Below are positions 21,088 through 32,282 of a DNA stretch of 64,000 nt, in pieces. The translations under genes were made by a program, and so were the position numbers. Within the stretch, counting starts at the first letter, position 1, and each line of letters starts with the position of its first letter. The stretch comes from Acorus gramineus (Eukaryota; Streptophyta; Magnoliopsida; Acorales; Acoraceae): contig CM060849.1 of assembly GCA_030737835.1 (NCBI GenBank), forward strand, positions 5,828,001-5,892,000. Reading direction: 5' to 3'. The notes beneath the pieces are model-generated. The model had not been told where the DNA came from. It saw only the letters and a list, made by a program, of their open reading frames with translations, and did not search any database.

Positions 21088-23512
21088 ATGAATGATTCAG
21101 AACAAATTGGAGAGTGCGTTGATGCTGAACATCGAGCTGAAGGAAACTGCGATGAAGAAGCTGAAGACATTAGACATTTCAAAGCAAATGAAAAATTGAT
21201 GACTGGCATGGAGTTTGATAGTATTGAGGAAGCATTTTCTCGGTATAAGACATTTGCTTTTCTCTGAGGTTTTGGTGTCATGAGGAGTGGAAGAAGATTC
21301 ACTCCCGACGATGACTTGAAGGCAGTTATTTTTGCATGTTCGAAAGAAAAAAAACTGAGAAAGAAGAAGGACGAAACTACCACAATCATGGACGTCTCTC
21401 AAGTCCTGTATAAACCCACTTGCAAAACCAATTGCAAAGCTAGGATGCAAATCAGAACGTTCGGTGATGGAAAATGGGTATTAGATCTTCTTGTGCTTGA
21501 ACACAATCATGAAGTGGACCCAAAACTCTCACGATTTCATAGATGTCATCGCGCACTAACTGCACACGCCATGAAACAATTGGCTATCAATGATGCTGCT
21601 GGACTTCCTCCGTACAAGACATTCGACGCATCAGAATACGAAGGGGGAGGTTACGACAATCTTCCATACACTGAACAAGACTGTCGGAATTATCTTCATA
21701 AAGTGAGACGCCTACAGCTTGGAGAGGGAGACGCTGAAGCGCTACTGCAATATTTCAGCAAATAACAGGAGTTGAATGCCTGCTTCTTTCATAGGATCGA
21801 TTTGGATGAATAGGGTAAGCTGAAAATTATATTTTGGGCAGATGCACGTTGTCGAGTTGCGTATCAATATTTCGGAGGTGTTGTGTCATTTGACACAACA
21901 TATCTAACTAACCGGTACACAATACCATTCGCACCCTTCGTAGGAGTGAACCATTATGGGCAGTCAATTTTGCTAGGTTGTGGGTTGCTTGCTGATGAGA
22001 CAATAGAAACCTATATATGGTTATTCAAGCCTTGGTGAGCTTGTATGGGTAACCTTCCAGCCGCAATAATAACAGACCAATGTAAGTCGATTGGAGGTGC
22101 CATCAAAGAAGTGTTCCCCATGTCTAGGCATCGCCTTTGTCTCTAGCACATCCTGAAAAAAATTCCAGAAAAGTTGTGTAAGGTGAAGTTATTTTTAAAT
22201 TTTGTAATTAGCTACTTGTTTTAACCACGTATAGTATTTAATATGTTTACACTGGTACATGCAAATTTTAAACAGTATATGCCGAATTTAATCGAGTATA
22301 TACAGATATGGTTTCCTTTTTATATGTAGATAAAAGGTTGAACTTACGAAAGCACGTGACCTATTAATTTTGTACATGCATTAATTGTACATACCATTCA
22401 GGTTGAACGGTACAAAGAATTGAAAGACAACCTTAGCAGCCTCGTCTACGATTGTTTAACTGTTGATGAATTTGAAGTTGAGTGGCAAAATATGATTGAG
22501 GATTATCACATGGAGGACAACTCATGGCTGAACTCCTTGTACGAGGATCGTCATCAATGGGTGCCAGTTTTTTTGAAGGACACGTTTTGAGCTGGCATGT
22601 CCACTACCCAGCGTAGTGAAAGCATGAATGCTTACTTTGATGATTATCTAACATCGAAGAAAATGCTGAAACAGTTCGTCCATCAATACGAGAATGTGAC
22701 TAGGAACAAACACGAGAAAAAGGCCCTTGAAGACTTCCATTCCTTCCATTCTACCCCACAACTTATTTCTCCACTGAAGATGGAAGAACAGTTAGCCAAT
22801 GCATATACCATTAACATGTTCAGAAAGTTTTAGGATGAGTTGAGGCAACGAATCCAGCTCAATCACACATGCATTGGAAATGAAGATGGCTGCAAAAAAT
22901 TTCAAGTCATTGAGACAGTGAAAACAGACCGCGGAGAGAATAAGCAGTTGAGATTTGATGTTTTGTACAAAGGAGCAACCAAAGAGGTGAGTTGCATTTG
23001 CAAATCCTTTGAATTTCGTGGAATTTTGTGTCGCCATGCTTTATGCATTCTTTGTTCCGAATTTGTGACTGAAATGCCCGATAAATACTTAATGAATCGG
23101 TGGAGAAAGAATTTCAAACGCATTCATTCAACGGCGACTACCAAAAATTCCAAGTCCATGTTGAACATACCGATGGAGTATGACAACCTGTATTATTTGG
23201 GTTTACGTACTATCCAAGAGACTGTGGAGATGGTGAGTTCATTTTCTGATGCATCTATTTTTTGTTGCCACTCTATTTGAGGAACTGAAGACGAGAACAG
23301 CAAATCACGTCTCCACACTGATTGATGCAAGCATGGCTTACCAGCCTAATTCAACAGGTCAATCGACTAACCGTGCAAGCAATAATATAGCAAACAGTGA
23401 GAAGGTGCTTGATCCTATAGTAGCACAGGCGAAGGGTCATCCAAAGAGCAAAAAGAAGGTTTCACGGTGTGAAATTGTAGTCAACAGGCTTAAAGATATA
23501 TGTGCCATATAA
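21088..23512 (+). pseudogene. FAR1/MURA-type MULE transposase, with seven in-frame stops
   Basis: Starting at ATG 21,088, the order of parts is a FAR1-type DNA-binding region (GMEFDSIEEAFSRYKTFA; CKTNCKARMQI; LEHNHEVDP at about 21,480-21,520), an FRS-like linker, a MULE transposase core with DDE-type aspartates (VVSFDTTYLTNRY, AIITDQCKSIGG, STTQRSESMNAYF), and a SWIM zinc finger CICKSFEFRGILCRHAL near 23,000. The tail has DPIVAQAKGHPKSKKK, common in FAR1-related proteins. In-frame stops lie at 21,265, 21,763, 21,811, 22,036, 22,144, 22,588 and 22,831. Several fall where the family has Trp or Gln, consistent with C-to-T or G-to-A decay. One intron lies at about 22,182-22,401 and a short one at about 23,232-23,279. 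The protein would cut and join the element ends. Jittery- and FAR1-like MULEs are the nearest class. Confidence 0.88.
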
Positions 23513-24240
23513 TACTAGTTCATACCTTTTTGTGCTAGTATATAATAGGTGTTGTTTTTCATGCTATAACTTTCCTCTTTATATTTCAGAAAACATTAAG
23601 GACGAAGCAGCGGCAGGAGAGGTCCACCAGTTCAGTTCAGGACATCGGGATGGGATCACAGATATAGTGTTCACAACACAGTTCTCGGATGGGATCACAG
23701 ATACAAAGTTCACAACACTATTTTCAGATGAGATCACTACCACACCAACTAGACGAAGAATTTGACATGTGGATGGCATCACAGATTTAGAATGCCTACA
23801 ATTTGGTTATTTATAAGAAGTTAATCTTTTTGTTTCATTGATCACTCCTTATTCATGTTGCTTGCTTAATCATACAAGGATACACCAGCCCACTCCATGC
23901 ACATATTAGACTGAAAACGGCATATACTGATCCTCTTTAGTATATAACAAATCAATAAACGCAAACACATTACTATAGAACTAGTGAATAATCATTGAAG
24001 GCATATAATAAATCACGTAACAAATTACTGTTAATCCCATATACCTGTCTTCCTTAGCATATTACAATCCAACAAACACATCACTTGGCATATACCAAGT
24101 TACCCTGTCATATAACTAGTCAATAAACAACTTCACATACATCAAAAAATGTAAAGTCACAACCAAAAGTCATAACCAAATGTTGTAAACCAAAAGCGGA
24201 TAGCTTTACGCCATTGAAAACATGTAACAAACTTGTCCCA
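23513..24240. other. Space between convergent MULE genes
   Basis: AT-rich, with a possible last transposase exon at 23,590-23,765 containing two imperfect copies of a TCGGATGGGATCACAGATA unit. From 23,880 on, motifs of the type GCATATACC and GTATATAAC recur. No other gene. Confidence 0.45.
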
Positions 24241-27200
24241 TCATACTTTGCAATATTCATCACCCATGAATTCTGCAGTTATCAAAGCACGCATATGTGT
24301 CATATCTTCCTTGGTGCTTAAATAGCTACGAATATCCATAATCCTACATGCAATCCAGTGGCATACGAAGACGTCGCAGTCTTGGCCTCCAGTCTGTTGC
24401 GGAGCCGAGACATCAACAACCAAAGGCCACCCTACTGCTTCCTCTAGTATCATCTTCTGAAACAATTTGACTGCCTTACTCGCCCATGCACCATGCTCCT
24501 CTTTTCGGATGGAATAGTACACCAGGAATTGTTGGTTCATCATGTCGATGACCAGTAGGAACCAATGTTGTAATGTAAACATTGGAACAAGGATAACTTT
24601 CACATAGGCTAGGTCTACCTCATCCGACTTCCACTTGAATGCACCGAAGAAGCGTTTGCATCCCCCCAGACCCCCATCAATGTATTGCTGTAATAACAAA
24701 AGAGGTTAGATAACAGTGAGCTGAAAGCTAATCCAACACGGGGCACGGGTGACGTCTACCAACGAGTCTGGAGAAAGCATCAATCACTTAAGCCAAATAA
24801 TCAGGTATATACCAAATCATTAATGTCATATAACGAAAACTATGCATCACACAATTTCCTTACATAACCAAATCATAAGAGGTTATCTACCACTTCACCA
24901 AGCCATTGATTAGAAATAACTTTGAAAAGGTGCTTCCGAGTGACCAGAGGGTGCACAGCGCTCCCATCATCTTCAACCTCCCACACTGGAGAATCATCCA
25001 TTACCAGATTCTTTAAGAATTTTTCTATGAGAGCTCTCTGCTTTGGGGTGCATTTTTCCTTCATGGGATAATTCTACATGAATAGGATGGGTGAATAAAT
25101 ACTCATTCACAAGAATAAATACGTTGAATAAATACTCATTCACAAGACTTGGAGTGGAATAAACGTTGAATAAATACTTACCTGTCTCAAAACATCATCA
25201 ACCGATGTGTAGACTGGTTGAAGTTTCTCTGCCTCAATCTTAGACTATGCAATGGCCAACGCAACCTGTTCCTACTCCGTCAATTGGTGCTTTTCCTTCG
25301 CTAGTTGTATATATGTCTTTGTCTCTTTGGGATTGTTTGCCTTCTTCTGTTGAGTGGGTTTTTCCAATTGAACTTGTTGCCTCTGTAGCTGCCCCCTTGT
25401 TGTCGGACCGACAGTCTTCCCAGTCATAGGTTTTGATAACCCGACAACTATATCATTATCCAACTAATTAATATACAATTGGCAGTAGACATATACCAAC
25501 CCAAACATGGTATGTACCAAACCATAATTGGTATGTACTTTGCCACACACAATATAATCATTTATCCAAACTATAAGAATTGGATATATATACCTCCGGA
25601 TTGTGGGTTACGTGCCTTCCTCGTATTCATTGTTCTCTTCCTCTTGAGACCAGTGAGTGATTTATCCCCTGCATTGCCAGTGCCATCATCTTCTCTCTTC
25701 TCTTTGTCCACCGTTTTCTCTTTGAACGATTTCTGTGTCACAGATTCATCCTCCATCGGCTTCTCTTCAACCGATCTCTCTTTATCCGCTGCCTCTTGCG
25801 TAGGCAAGTTCAAAATATCTTCACATACAGACTCTATCATGGTTGTCAGACACTTCCTCTGACAAAACATCTTGGGGCGCGTGTGCTTCCTCACTCGCAT
25901 GCCCTTCGGCTACTTCCTTATTTGCATGTCCTTCCTCTGCTTGTTCTACCTTGTTTTTTGTTGACTTTATACCCCTACAAACAAACTGAACCACCCTCTC
26001 AATCGATCCAATTGACTTCCCTATTAAAACACAAATATCTTTCATATAAAAGTTTCTGATCAGTATATAACATTTAAAACAGATATATACCTGTATCTTT
26101 CCTTGTGAGTTTACTTTGTTTGATGTTTTTTTGTTCTCTCTCTCCTGCTAACTTTTGTCCCCTTGTTTTAGCCATGACCAAAGGTGCTGTGAGATGACCA
26201 AGTAAGTCATACATACACATACATTGCACAAGAAAATGTAAAGTGGTACATACGAATAAAACATTATATAGAAAACATAACATTGCACATGATAAGATTA
26301 AATATGTATATACCAGATTCAATCGCCTTGGCCCTCTTCTGGGCTCCAACAGTTGATTTTGTATTCGCTGTTCCTAATTTTTGTGCTCTTATTTTTGCCA
26401 AGGTCGCCAGTGCTGTTAAAAAATTAAATTACATATATGTGAAAATTATTCAAGCACATGACAATATTAAGTGATATATATTAATTTATTCGACCACATG
26501 CAAAGTAATGTGTTATATACTAGCAGTAGTCATTGTCTTGCTTGAAGAAGTACCCTTAGCTTCAGCCATACCAACTTTCTTCTTTTCCACCTTCTCTGGA
26601 GTCCTCTTATTTGTCACCGATTTGAACTTTTTTTTCAAGTTCTTGGAATTCAACTTCTGTTCCCTCTGCTCCCTCTTCCTCTTTTTAGTTGGTGAAGAAG
26701 TGGATGGTGGAACAGCATTGATTGGCATGGGCATGTGGAGAACTCTTTCTAACCCCTTTCTTAGATCCTCAACTGAATAGAAACCTGAAGGCATGGGCAT
26801 CAACACATTTTGTGTTTCTGGAGCGGCATTGCCATCATCCTCCTCCACTTCGGGCAATAGAACCCTCTCCTCTTCAATTAAATCATTATTTTGGTTAATC
26901 TCTTCCCATTTCAACTCATTGAATAGTCTGGTATATGTCGTTTTCCTCCCACATGGCATACTTCTCCATTTGTAGATGCGGGCCGGCCATCCAACCCCAG
27001 GTTGGCCTATCTCAACGTGCTCGTACAACCAAACCTATAAACAAATCAATTAAAATTTAATAAGCTACATAATAAGAGCATTTGTTTATATGATTCTTAG
27101 ACAGCATATATCGACCTGATCAGATGTACACCAGGTTAAATAACTACAAAATACTTTGATATATACAAAACCAATTCAACGAAGTGAACAGTATATTCAA

Positions 27201-28162
27201 ATTCGGGGCCAACCAACATATATGAATGTATATATGTTTTACATGCTGGATACACTAATAGGAGTCTGGTATATACCACAATATTTAGGAACTACATTCC
27301 AGTATATACTTAATTTCATTTGGTATATACAAAGAAATATTGCACATATACATTCAGTTAAATAATACTACTTACAGTGAGTGCTATCGCACAGCCACTG
27401 AAATATCCCTTTCCATCTGTCGGATCTGATCCTCTGGCCTTCTCGAGGTTCCGGGATGATCTCTTAATTGCTTTGACAACGTCCTGGTGAACGGCCTTCG
27501 CCCAGGCATACTCCCCAATGTTGTCCAAGTCATCAACAATGTAAGCCAACCCATGCAAATGCGTATGCGTAATTCGACCTGCAAAACAAAAAAGTAGCAA
27601 AAATGTGCAAGATAAATAATCTGGCGAAGTCTCGGACCGACTTCTCATCGTGCCTTCATGACCTTCTCGATGGCGGAGGCGGTTGGGTACTTCTCATTTT
27701 GTGAAGTGAAGTATTGGTGATAGAAGGCGGATGTAGGACTTTTGCTGTCGAGGTCTACAAGCTTTCCGCTCCGACAGACCGAATATGACCGCCACATCCG
27801 ACTCCATGAACCGGAGTACCCGGCCCTTCACAACGAATCTCTCCGGCTGCGGGTTCCAGAAACTGAGTATGGTTTCCAATAGGCATTTCTCCATCCTCAT
27901 CGGAGGGATAACGATGAAACGCCCAAATGGAGTTGACCTGATAGCCTCGACGTGCAGGGGCTTCTCATTGAGCTCCCATTCCTTGATGACATCAACAGTC
28001 CATGTCGTCGTACACCTCGTGTTGATCGTCGTCGTTGAAGACTTTACCTTCTTCAGAGATGCCTGCGCAAGAAGACATACAAAATTATATGACAAAATAA
28101 CACATGGATATGGGTGATGGGGCTGTTGTATATACCTTCACAATCTCTTTTCCGGCGTCCAT
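24241..28162 (-). pseudogene. ULP1-like cysteine protease gene of the MULE (DUF1985-like N-terminus)
   Basis: Exon 1 is 28,162-28,136 (MDAGKEIVK), then a GTATATAC...CTTGCGCAG intron. Exon 2 from 28,062 encodes a DUF1985-like region: IRSTPFGRFIVIPPMRMEK, FVVKGRVLRFMESDVAVIFGL. The frame shifts near 27,770; the continuing frame reads KLVDLDSKSPTSAFYHQYF. Further exons give YIVDDLDNIGEYAWAKA (27,358-27,600), YKWRSMPCGRKT (26,513-27,028), Lys/Glu-rich linkers, VTRKHLFKVISNQWLGEV (24,873-25,064) and the C48 core 24,241-24,699. The core has LQHWFLLVID (His), PQQTGGQDCDVFVCHW (Gln and Cys), but VYYS where the family has an Asp before Ser, so the catalytic Asp seems lost. ULP1 proteases cleave SUMO-like conjugates. 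At least four introns start GTATATA. Frameshift and missing Asp make it a probable pseudogene. Confidence 0.78.
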
Positions 28163-28792
28163 GGTTTTAACTGAGTGTAACAAGAATGGGAGGAGAAGGT
28201 CCGGCGAAACGGAAGAGAAGGTAGACAATGGAGTTGAAGGAGGACACAGTGGGGTTGGAGGACACGGTGGGGTTGAAAAGTGTAGATTGTGGGGCTACAA
28301 AGAGGAGATGGTGGGGCTCGACTATCGTCTGGATTCTATTTGATTTTACTATGTCGCCCTTGCTTTTTCAATTTCTGTAGGGGCATATACGTCATTATGA
28401 ATAGTATATGAACCGATCTTTAAGTGGAAGATGAAAATGCCCTCGCCGTCATCATTAAAACTGCAATGATGGCGACGCGTATACCCGCATCGAGAATGAT
28501 AGACATGTTGTCAAATCAATCTCAAATTTCATGCACATTAGATATAAATAAATAACACTATAAAAAAGAAAATCAGTAAAGAACGAATAATCCGTAAAGC
28601 GGTATATACTAGTTTAGTATAAGTATATGGTAGTTTAAAAAGGTATATGAGTATATAGCACGAATGTTATTTTTTAATATAGCATATTTGGAGGAATTTT
28701 TTAATCTACAATCTTTATTTTCAAATATACAAGATAAGATTAAAAACAATTGAATACCAAGACATTGAATGAAAGATAGTGAGTTATGAAAC
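28163..28792. other. Upstream region of the ULP1-like gene
   Basis: It contains imperfect GGTTGGAGGACAC-type duplications at 28,225-28,275 (two copies) and then AT-rich DNA. It should hold the promoter of the minus-strand gene, but no clear TATA box can be named. Confidence 0.35.
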
Positions 28793-29130
28793 AATATGCT
28801 ATGCAAAGAAAATAAGAAAATAAAGAATCTCTGTGAAAAATTGATTTATGAAAGCATATGCTAACATGAGAAAATAAGGAAAACAAGAATCTTTGTAAAA
28901 AATACCTTTTTGAAACCATCTACTACCAAAACTAAATACAATAATAAAGAATTCCTGTGAAAAATGAATAATGAAACCATATGCTAACACAAAAAAAAAA
29001 AGAATATCTACAAAAACATAATTTATGAAAAAAAAAACATACGCTGACTAAAGAAAATAAGGAAAACAAGCATATCTGTAAAAAAATAATTTATGAAGCC
29101 ATATACTAACAAAAGAAAATAAGGAATCAA
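28793..29130. repeat. AT-rich tandem repeat near the right end of the MULE
   Basis: About five imperfect units of 55-70 bases recur. Each contains GAAAATAAGGAAA or a variant, then AATCT..GTAAAAAA, TTTATGAA and CATATGCTAAC. They extend from about 28,793 to 29,125. Open frames here are repeat artefacts. Confidence 0.75.
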
Positions 29131-29916
29131 CAATCAAAAGGGAGACAATGGTGAAATCGTAGAAGATCCATGATTCAATGATAGTGAAGACGCAGCAGAT
29201 GTACCACACTGGCAAAACGGTGAAAACAATGGTGAAATACCATACTTGCAGCCGATAGTAAGCAATATCCATGATATCAGAGAGGGCGAGTGAGAGGCGA
29301 AGGGAAGAGAGATAGAGAGTGAGAGATTTCGTTTCGTGAAGGGTTTGGTCAAAGAGAGTATGTGAGTATTCTGTGAGGAAAGATGAGAGAGAACGAAGTT
29401 GTAATAAAATAAGCTGAAAGCTTTTTCTCAGACCTTGTCGTTAGCTTGTCATCGGTAGTCACGCCATATATATTTGTGTTTCATGGTATATACCAGATAA
29501 AAGTTGTATATACCATATCTGTCAGAGCATGCCTAACTTTTCCAAACTCCACATCGGTGCCTTTCGTATATTTTGAAATATCCACTCAAGCTGTCAAATC
29601 AATGTCAGCGCTCATTTTCGATGGGATAAGCATTCAACGCTAACTATTATTTTATTTAAAAAAATGTTACAATCCTTTAATGCATGTTAATTCAAGTCAG
29701 TCGGTGAAGCGCTTTTTATTTAAAAAAATGTTAAAACATTTAATGATTGTCAGTCGGTTGTGTCAGTCCGCCTTTATAAAGAAATTTTAAAATTTAAAAT
29801 TCTCAAAATCCATCCGGGTCCGTCGAATGATTCCACATAACCCTACTCTCACCACGTCAGATCCTACATAAGGTCTGATTTTGGAATTGAAAAACCAACT
29901 GAGTGTAACATTTTCG
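29131..29916. other. Right end of the MULE
   Basis: It includes a GA-rich tract (29,280-29,400), several GGTATATACC-type motifs (29,480-29,515), and a ~60-bp duplication around TTTTATTTAAAAAAATGTTA (29,649 and 29,716). It ends with CTGAGTGTAACATTTTCG. No gene is supported. Confidence 0.5.
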
Positions 29917-29926
29917 TTTTATTTTG

Positions 29927-30340
29927 TTCTAAAACCGAAGACGATCCTTCCCGGATGCATGCAAGGCATCAGTTTCAGTTCGAATAAGAAAATCTCTTTT
30001 TTTTTTTTTTTCTGTCAAAGGCATTTCTCTTGCGTTTCAAACCAACCGAAAAAGACCTGAATGGCCTGTACTGGTGATGTTTTATAATTAAAAAAAAATT
30101 AAATATGAAAAGTTTGACCTAGTTCACTAATCAGCATCTGTAAAGCTGAACCTGTCCTTTCAGGAAATAAAAATACAATCACCTCCACATATGATGTGAT
30201 GTCTTCACAATGGCAGGCTCATCTAGCTTTTTTATGTAAAAGTTGGTAAGCATTTGTTTTCCTTATTCTTTCCTTTTTCTTTGAATGCATGCATTGTTTT
30301 TTCAGACTATAGAAAACAATTGGAGTAAAGGTTGTGTTTA
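29927..30340. other. Intergenic gap
   Basis: AT-rich spacer between the MULE and the next LTR element. No gene, RNA or repeat is supported. Confidence 0.5.
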
Positions 30341-30345
30341 GTAAT

Positions 30346-30523
30346 TGTTAGAATAAGAAAAAAGAATTTTTTGTTATTGTATTAGAGGAGTCAAATGCGT
30401 TATTTATAGATAATAGAAGAAAATTTAAAATATCAGAAAAAGAAACTAAAAAAATTAAGAAACTAATAATATCACAATAATGACAATAAAGATATAATAT
30501 TTCCTAATAATGATTATTTAACA
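30346..30523 (-). mobile_element. 3' LTR of the small element
   Basis: On the minus strand it starts TGTTAAATAATC and ends TTCTAACA. It matches the copy at 32,107 over its full length with scattered differences, including a few small indels. Confidence 0.88.
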
Positions 30524-30607
30524 CCCCCTCCAAAACTCTGAAAGGTAGAACCCTTAAAGTTTGTAGAAAAATGAGAAGGTGGCGGACGCTAGCGATAGAG
30601 AGTTGCA

Positions 30608-30830
30608 TGGAGGTGTGCAAGGGGAGTCACAAGATTGCACGAGAGCGCGAGAGGGCAGTTGATGCCGTAGGGAGATGCGCGGAGGTGAGCAAGAGGAGTC
30701 GCGATATTGCACGAGAGTGCGAGAGGGCGGTCGATGCCGTAGGGAGATGCGCGGAGGTGTGCAAGAGGAGTCACGAGTTTGCACGAGAGAGCGAGAGGGC
30801 AGTCGATTGCGTTGAATGTTGGCAAAGGGT
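30608..30830. repeat. About 66-bp tandem repeat, three copies
   Basis: GCACGAGAG..CGAGAGGGC followed by GTCGATGCCGTAGGGAGATG and GCGGAGGTG recurs from 30,637, 30,706 and 30,780 (the last truncated). Confidence 0.8.
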
Positions 30831-31309
30831 GGCCGAGAGCAGCGGAGAGCGCTGGAGGGTAGCTGGAGACGGCCAAGAGCGGCCAAAGGATCACCGAGGG
30901 CGGCAAAGGGCCACCAGAGAGAGGCCGGAGGCGGCCGAGGGCTGTCGGAGGTGGTAGAGGGCAGCTGGTGGTGGCGAAGAATTGCTGGAGGTGGCAGAAG
31001 ATTGCCGAAGGTTACCGATGGCGGTAGAGGATCGCCGGAGGTGGTGGAGGGCGGCCGGAAGGTGGTGGAGGGCGGCCGGAGGATCACCGGGAGGCGGCGA
31101 CCGGAGTCGGTGGCCAGCAGCGGAGGATTGTCGAAGGGCGGCGGACATTGGTGCCGGTAGAGGAGAGCGACAGCCGCTGGTGGTGCACGCTGGTTGGTGG
31201 TTGTGTGCCCTGGGTGGCTCTGGGACGCACATGTAGCGCGCTGGGTCGCGCTGGAGAGGCGTCCCGGACAAGATCCCGGGAGATCCGGGGCAAGATCGCA
31301 GGAGATCCG

Positions 31310-31800
31310 GGGCACTGTCCCGGGAATGTTGGCACGTGCTGGAAGGGCCTGGCACTCGCTGGCAGGCGCTGGCACTCGCGGGCACGCACTGGCAGAATAG
31401 ATCCCAGGAGATCCGAGAGCGCTGGCACGCGCTGGCAGGGCAGATCCCGGGAGATCCGGGAGCTCTGCCACGCCCTGGCAGGGCAGATCCCGGGAGATCC
31501 GGGAGTGCTGGCACGTGCTGGCAGGGTAGATCCTGGGAGATCCGAGAACGCTAGGAGTGCAGATCCCTGGAGATCCGAGAGCTCTGGGACGCCGTGGCAG
31601 GACACATCGGCAAGGCTGGTAGGGCGTGATCGCTGGGCTGGCAGGCAGCGATACGCGAGGGTTGGCTGGGCTGGCAGGGTGCGACGGCAGGGCTGGCACT
31701 GCGCGACGACAGGGCTGGCACGGCGCGACAGCAGGGACGGCAGGGCGCGACGGCAGGGTTGGCAGGTCCATCGGTAGGGCACGGCAGGGCGCGCAGAGCA
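31310..31800. repeat. Tandem GC-rich repeats in the small LTR element
   Basis: Units of about 50 bases built on GCTGGCAGGGCAGATCCCGG and GAGATCCGGGAG recur at least five times between 31,385 and 31,580. Shorter units on GCGACGGCAGGG..GGCA follow to 31,790. Confidence 0.8.
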
Positions 31801-32093
31801 CGTCGGCAGGGCACGGCAAGTGCAGTGATGGCACGCGGTAACGAGCGGTGGCCCGTGGAGGCGCGGAAAGCGCGCGGTGACCCGGGGAGACGCGCGACGA
31901 CGCACGGAGGCACCGTGAGGCGCATGATGGTATGTAGAGAAGCTCAAAGGCGTATGAATGTGTGTGATGGTGCAAGGTGGAACTTTTAGATCTCACAAGC
32001 AAAAGTCCTCCCCCGCTCCGATTGAAGACTCCTCAATTGGAGCAGGAAAAAGAAATAATTTTTTTTTTGTGAATCTAAGGTTTTTAAGGTGGA

Positions 32094-32106
32094 GGCTCTG
32101 ATAACA
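32094..32106 (-). promoter_or_regulatory. Primer-binding site of the small LTR element
   Basis: TGTTATCAGAGCC on the minus strand follows the LTR end TTCTAACA with no gap. It resembles the tRNA-Met site TGGTATCAGAGC. Confidence 0.75.
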
Positions 32107-32277
32107 TGTTAGAATAAAGGAAAGGAAATTCTTGTTATTGTATTAGAGGAGCCAAATGCTCTATTTATAGATACATAGAGAAAAACCTAAAATACCAGAA
32201 AAGGAAACTAAGAAACTAATAATATCACAATAATGACAATAAAAATACAATATTCTTCTAATAATGACTCTTTAACA
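32107..32277 (-). mobile_element. 5' LTR of the small element
   Basis: On the minus strand it runs TGTTAAAGAGTC to TTCTAACA. It is the upstream LTR because the primer-binding site lies on its inner side. Confidence 0.88.
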
Positions 32278-32282
32278 GTAAC

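Larger units (their letters stand above)
20507..29926 (+). mobile_element. Mutator-like element (MULE) with FAR1-type transposase and antisense ULP1-like gene
   Basis: The element is 20,517-29,916 (9.4 kb), flanked by perfect TTTTATTTTG at 20,507-20,516 and 29,917-29,926. Inverted ends share TGTTACACTCAG (20,522 on plus, 29,910 on minus) with CCACGTCAG-like sequence further in. One gene, a MURA/FAR1-type transposase, runs rightward. A second, with a DUF1985-like region and a C48 protease domain, runs leftward and converges on it. MULEs that carry ULP1-like genes are known in plants (Kaonashi/KI elements in Arabidopsis, CUMULE in melon). The terminal repeats are very short for a MULE. Both genes are interrupted, so it cannot move by itself. 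Confidence 0.85.
30554..32002 (-). other. Long GC-rich open frame inside the small LTR element
   Basis: The minus strand is open for 482 codons but has no ATG at its start (TTG at 32,002). The translation is mostly Pro, Ser, Ala and Arg with many Cys, produced by tandem repeats, and the other frames are also largely open. It contains no gag, protease or other recognisable domain. I regard it as probably non-coding, a result of GC-rich repeats without TA-rich stops. A transduced host fragment or a fast-evolving peptide cannot be excluded. Confidence 0.35.
30341..32282 (-). mobile_element. Small non-autonomous LTR element with GC-rich interior (TRIM/LARD-like)
   Basis: Two direct LTRs, 30,346-30,523 (178 bases) and 32,107-32,277 (171 bases), flank 1.58 kb. 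On the minus strand each LTR reads TGTTA...TAACA. Adjacent to 32,107, on the minus strand, lies TGTTATCAGAGCC, a one- or two-mismatch tRNA-Met primer-binding site, and next to 30,523 lies the purine tract TTTGGAGGGGG. These fix the minus orientation. Flanks are GTAAT (30,341-30,345) and GTAAC (32,278-32,282), a 5-bp duplication with one mismatch. There is no gag or pol. LTR size is TRIM-like but the interior is longer and very GC-rich. Confidence 0.88.

Noticed and set aside
30554..32002. 482-codon frame as a real structural protein
   Set aside because: It lacks an ATG, is driven by tandem repeats and GC content, and has no recognised domain. Kept only as an uncertain feature.
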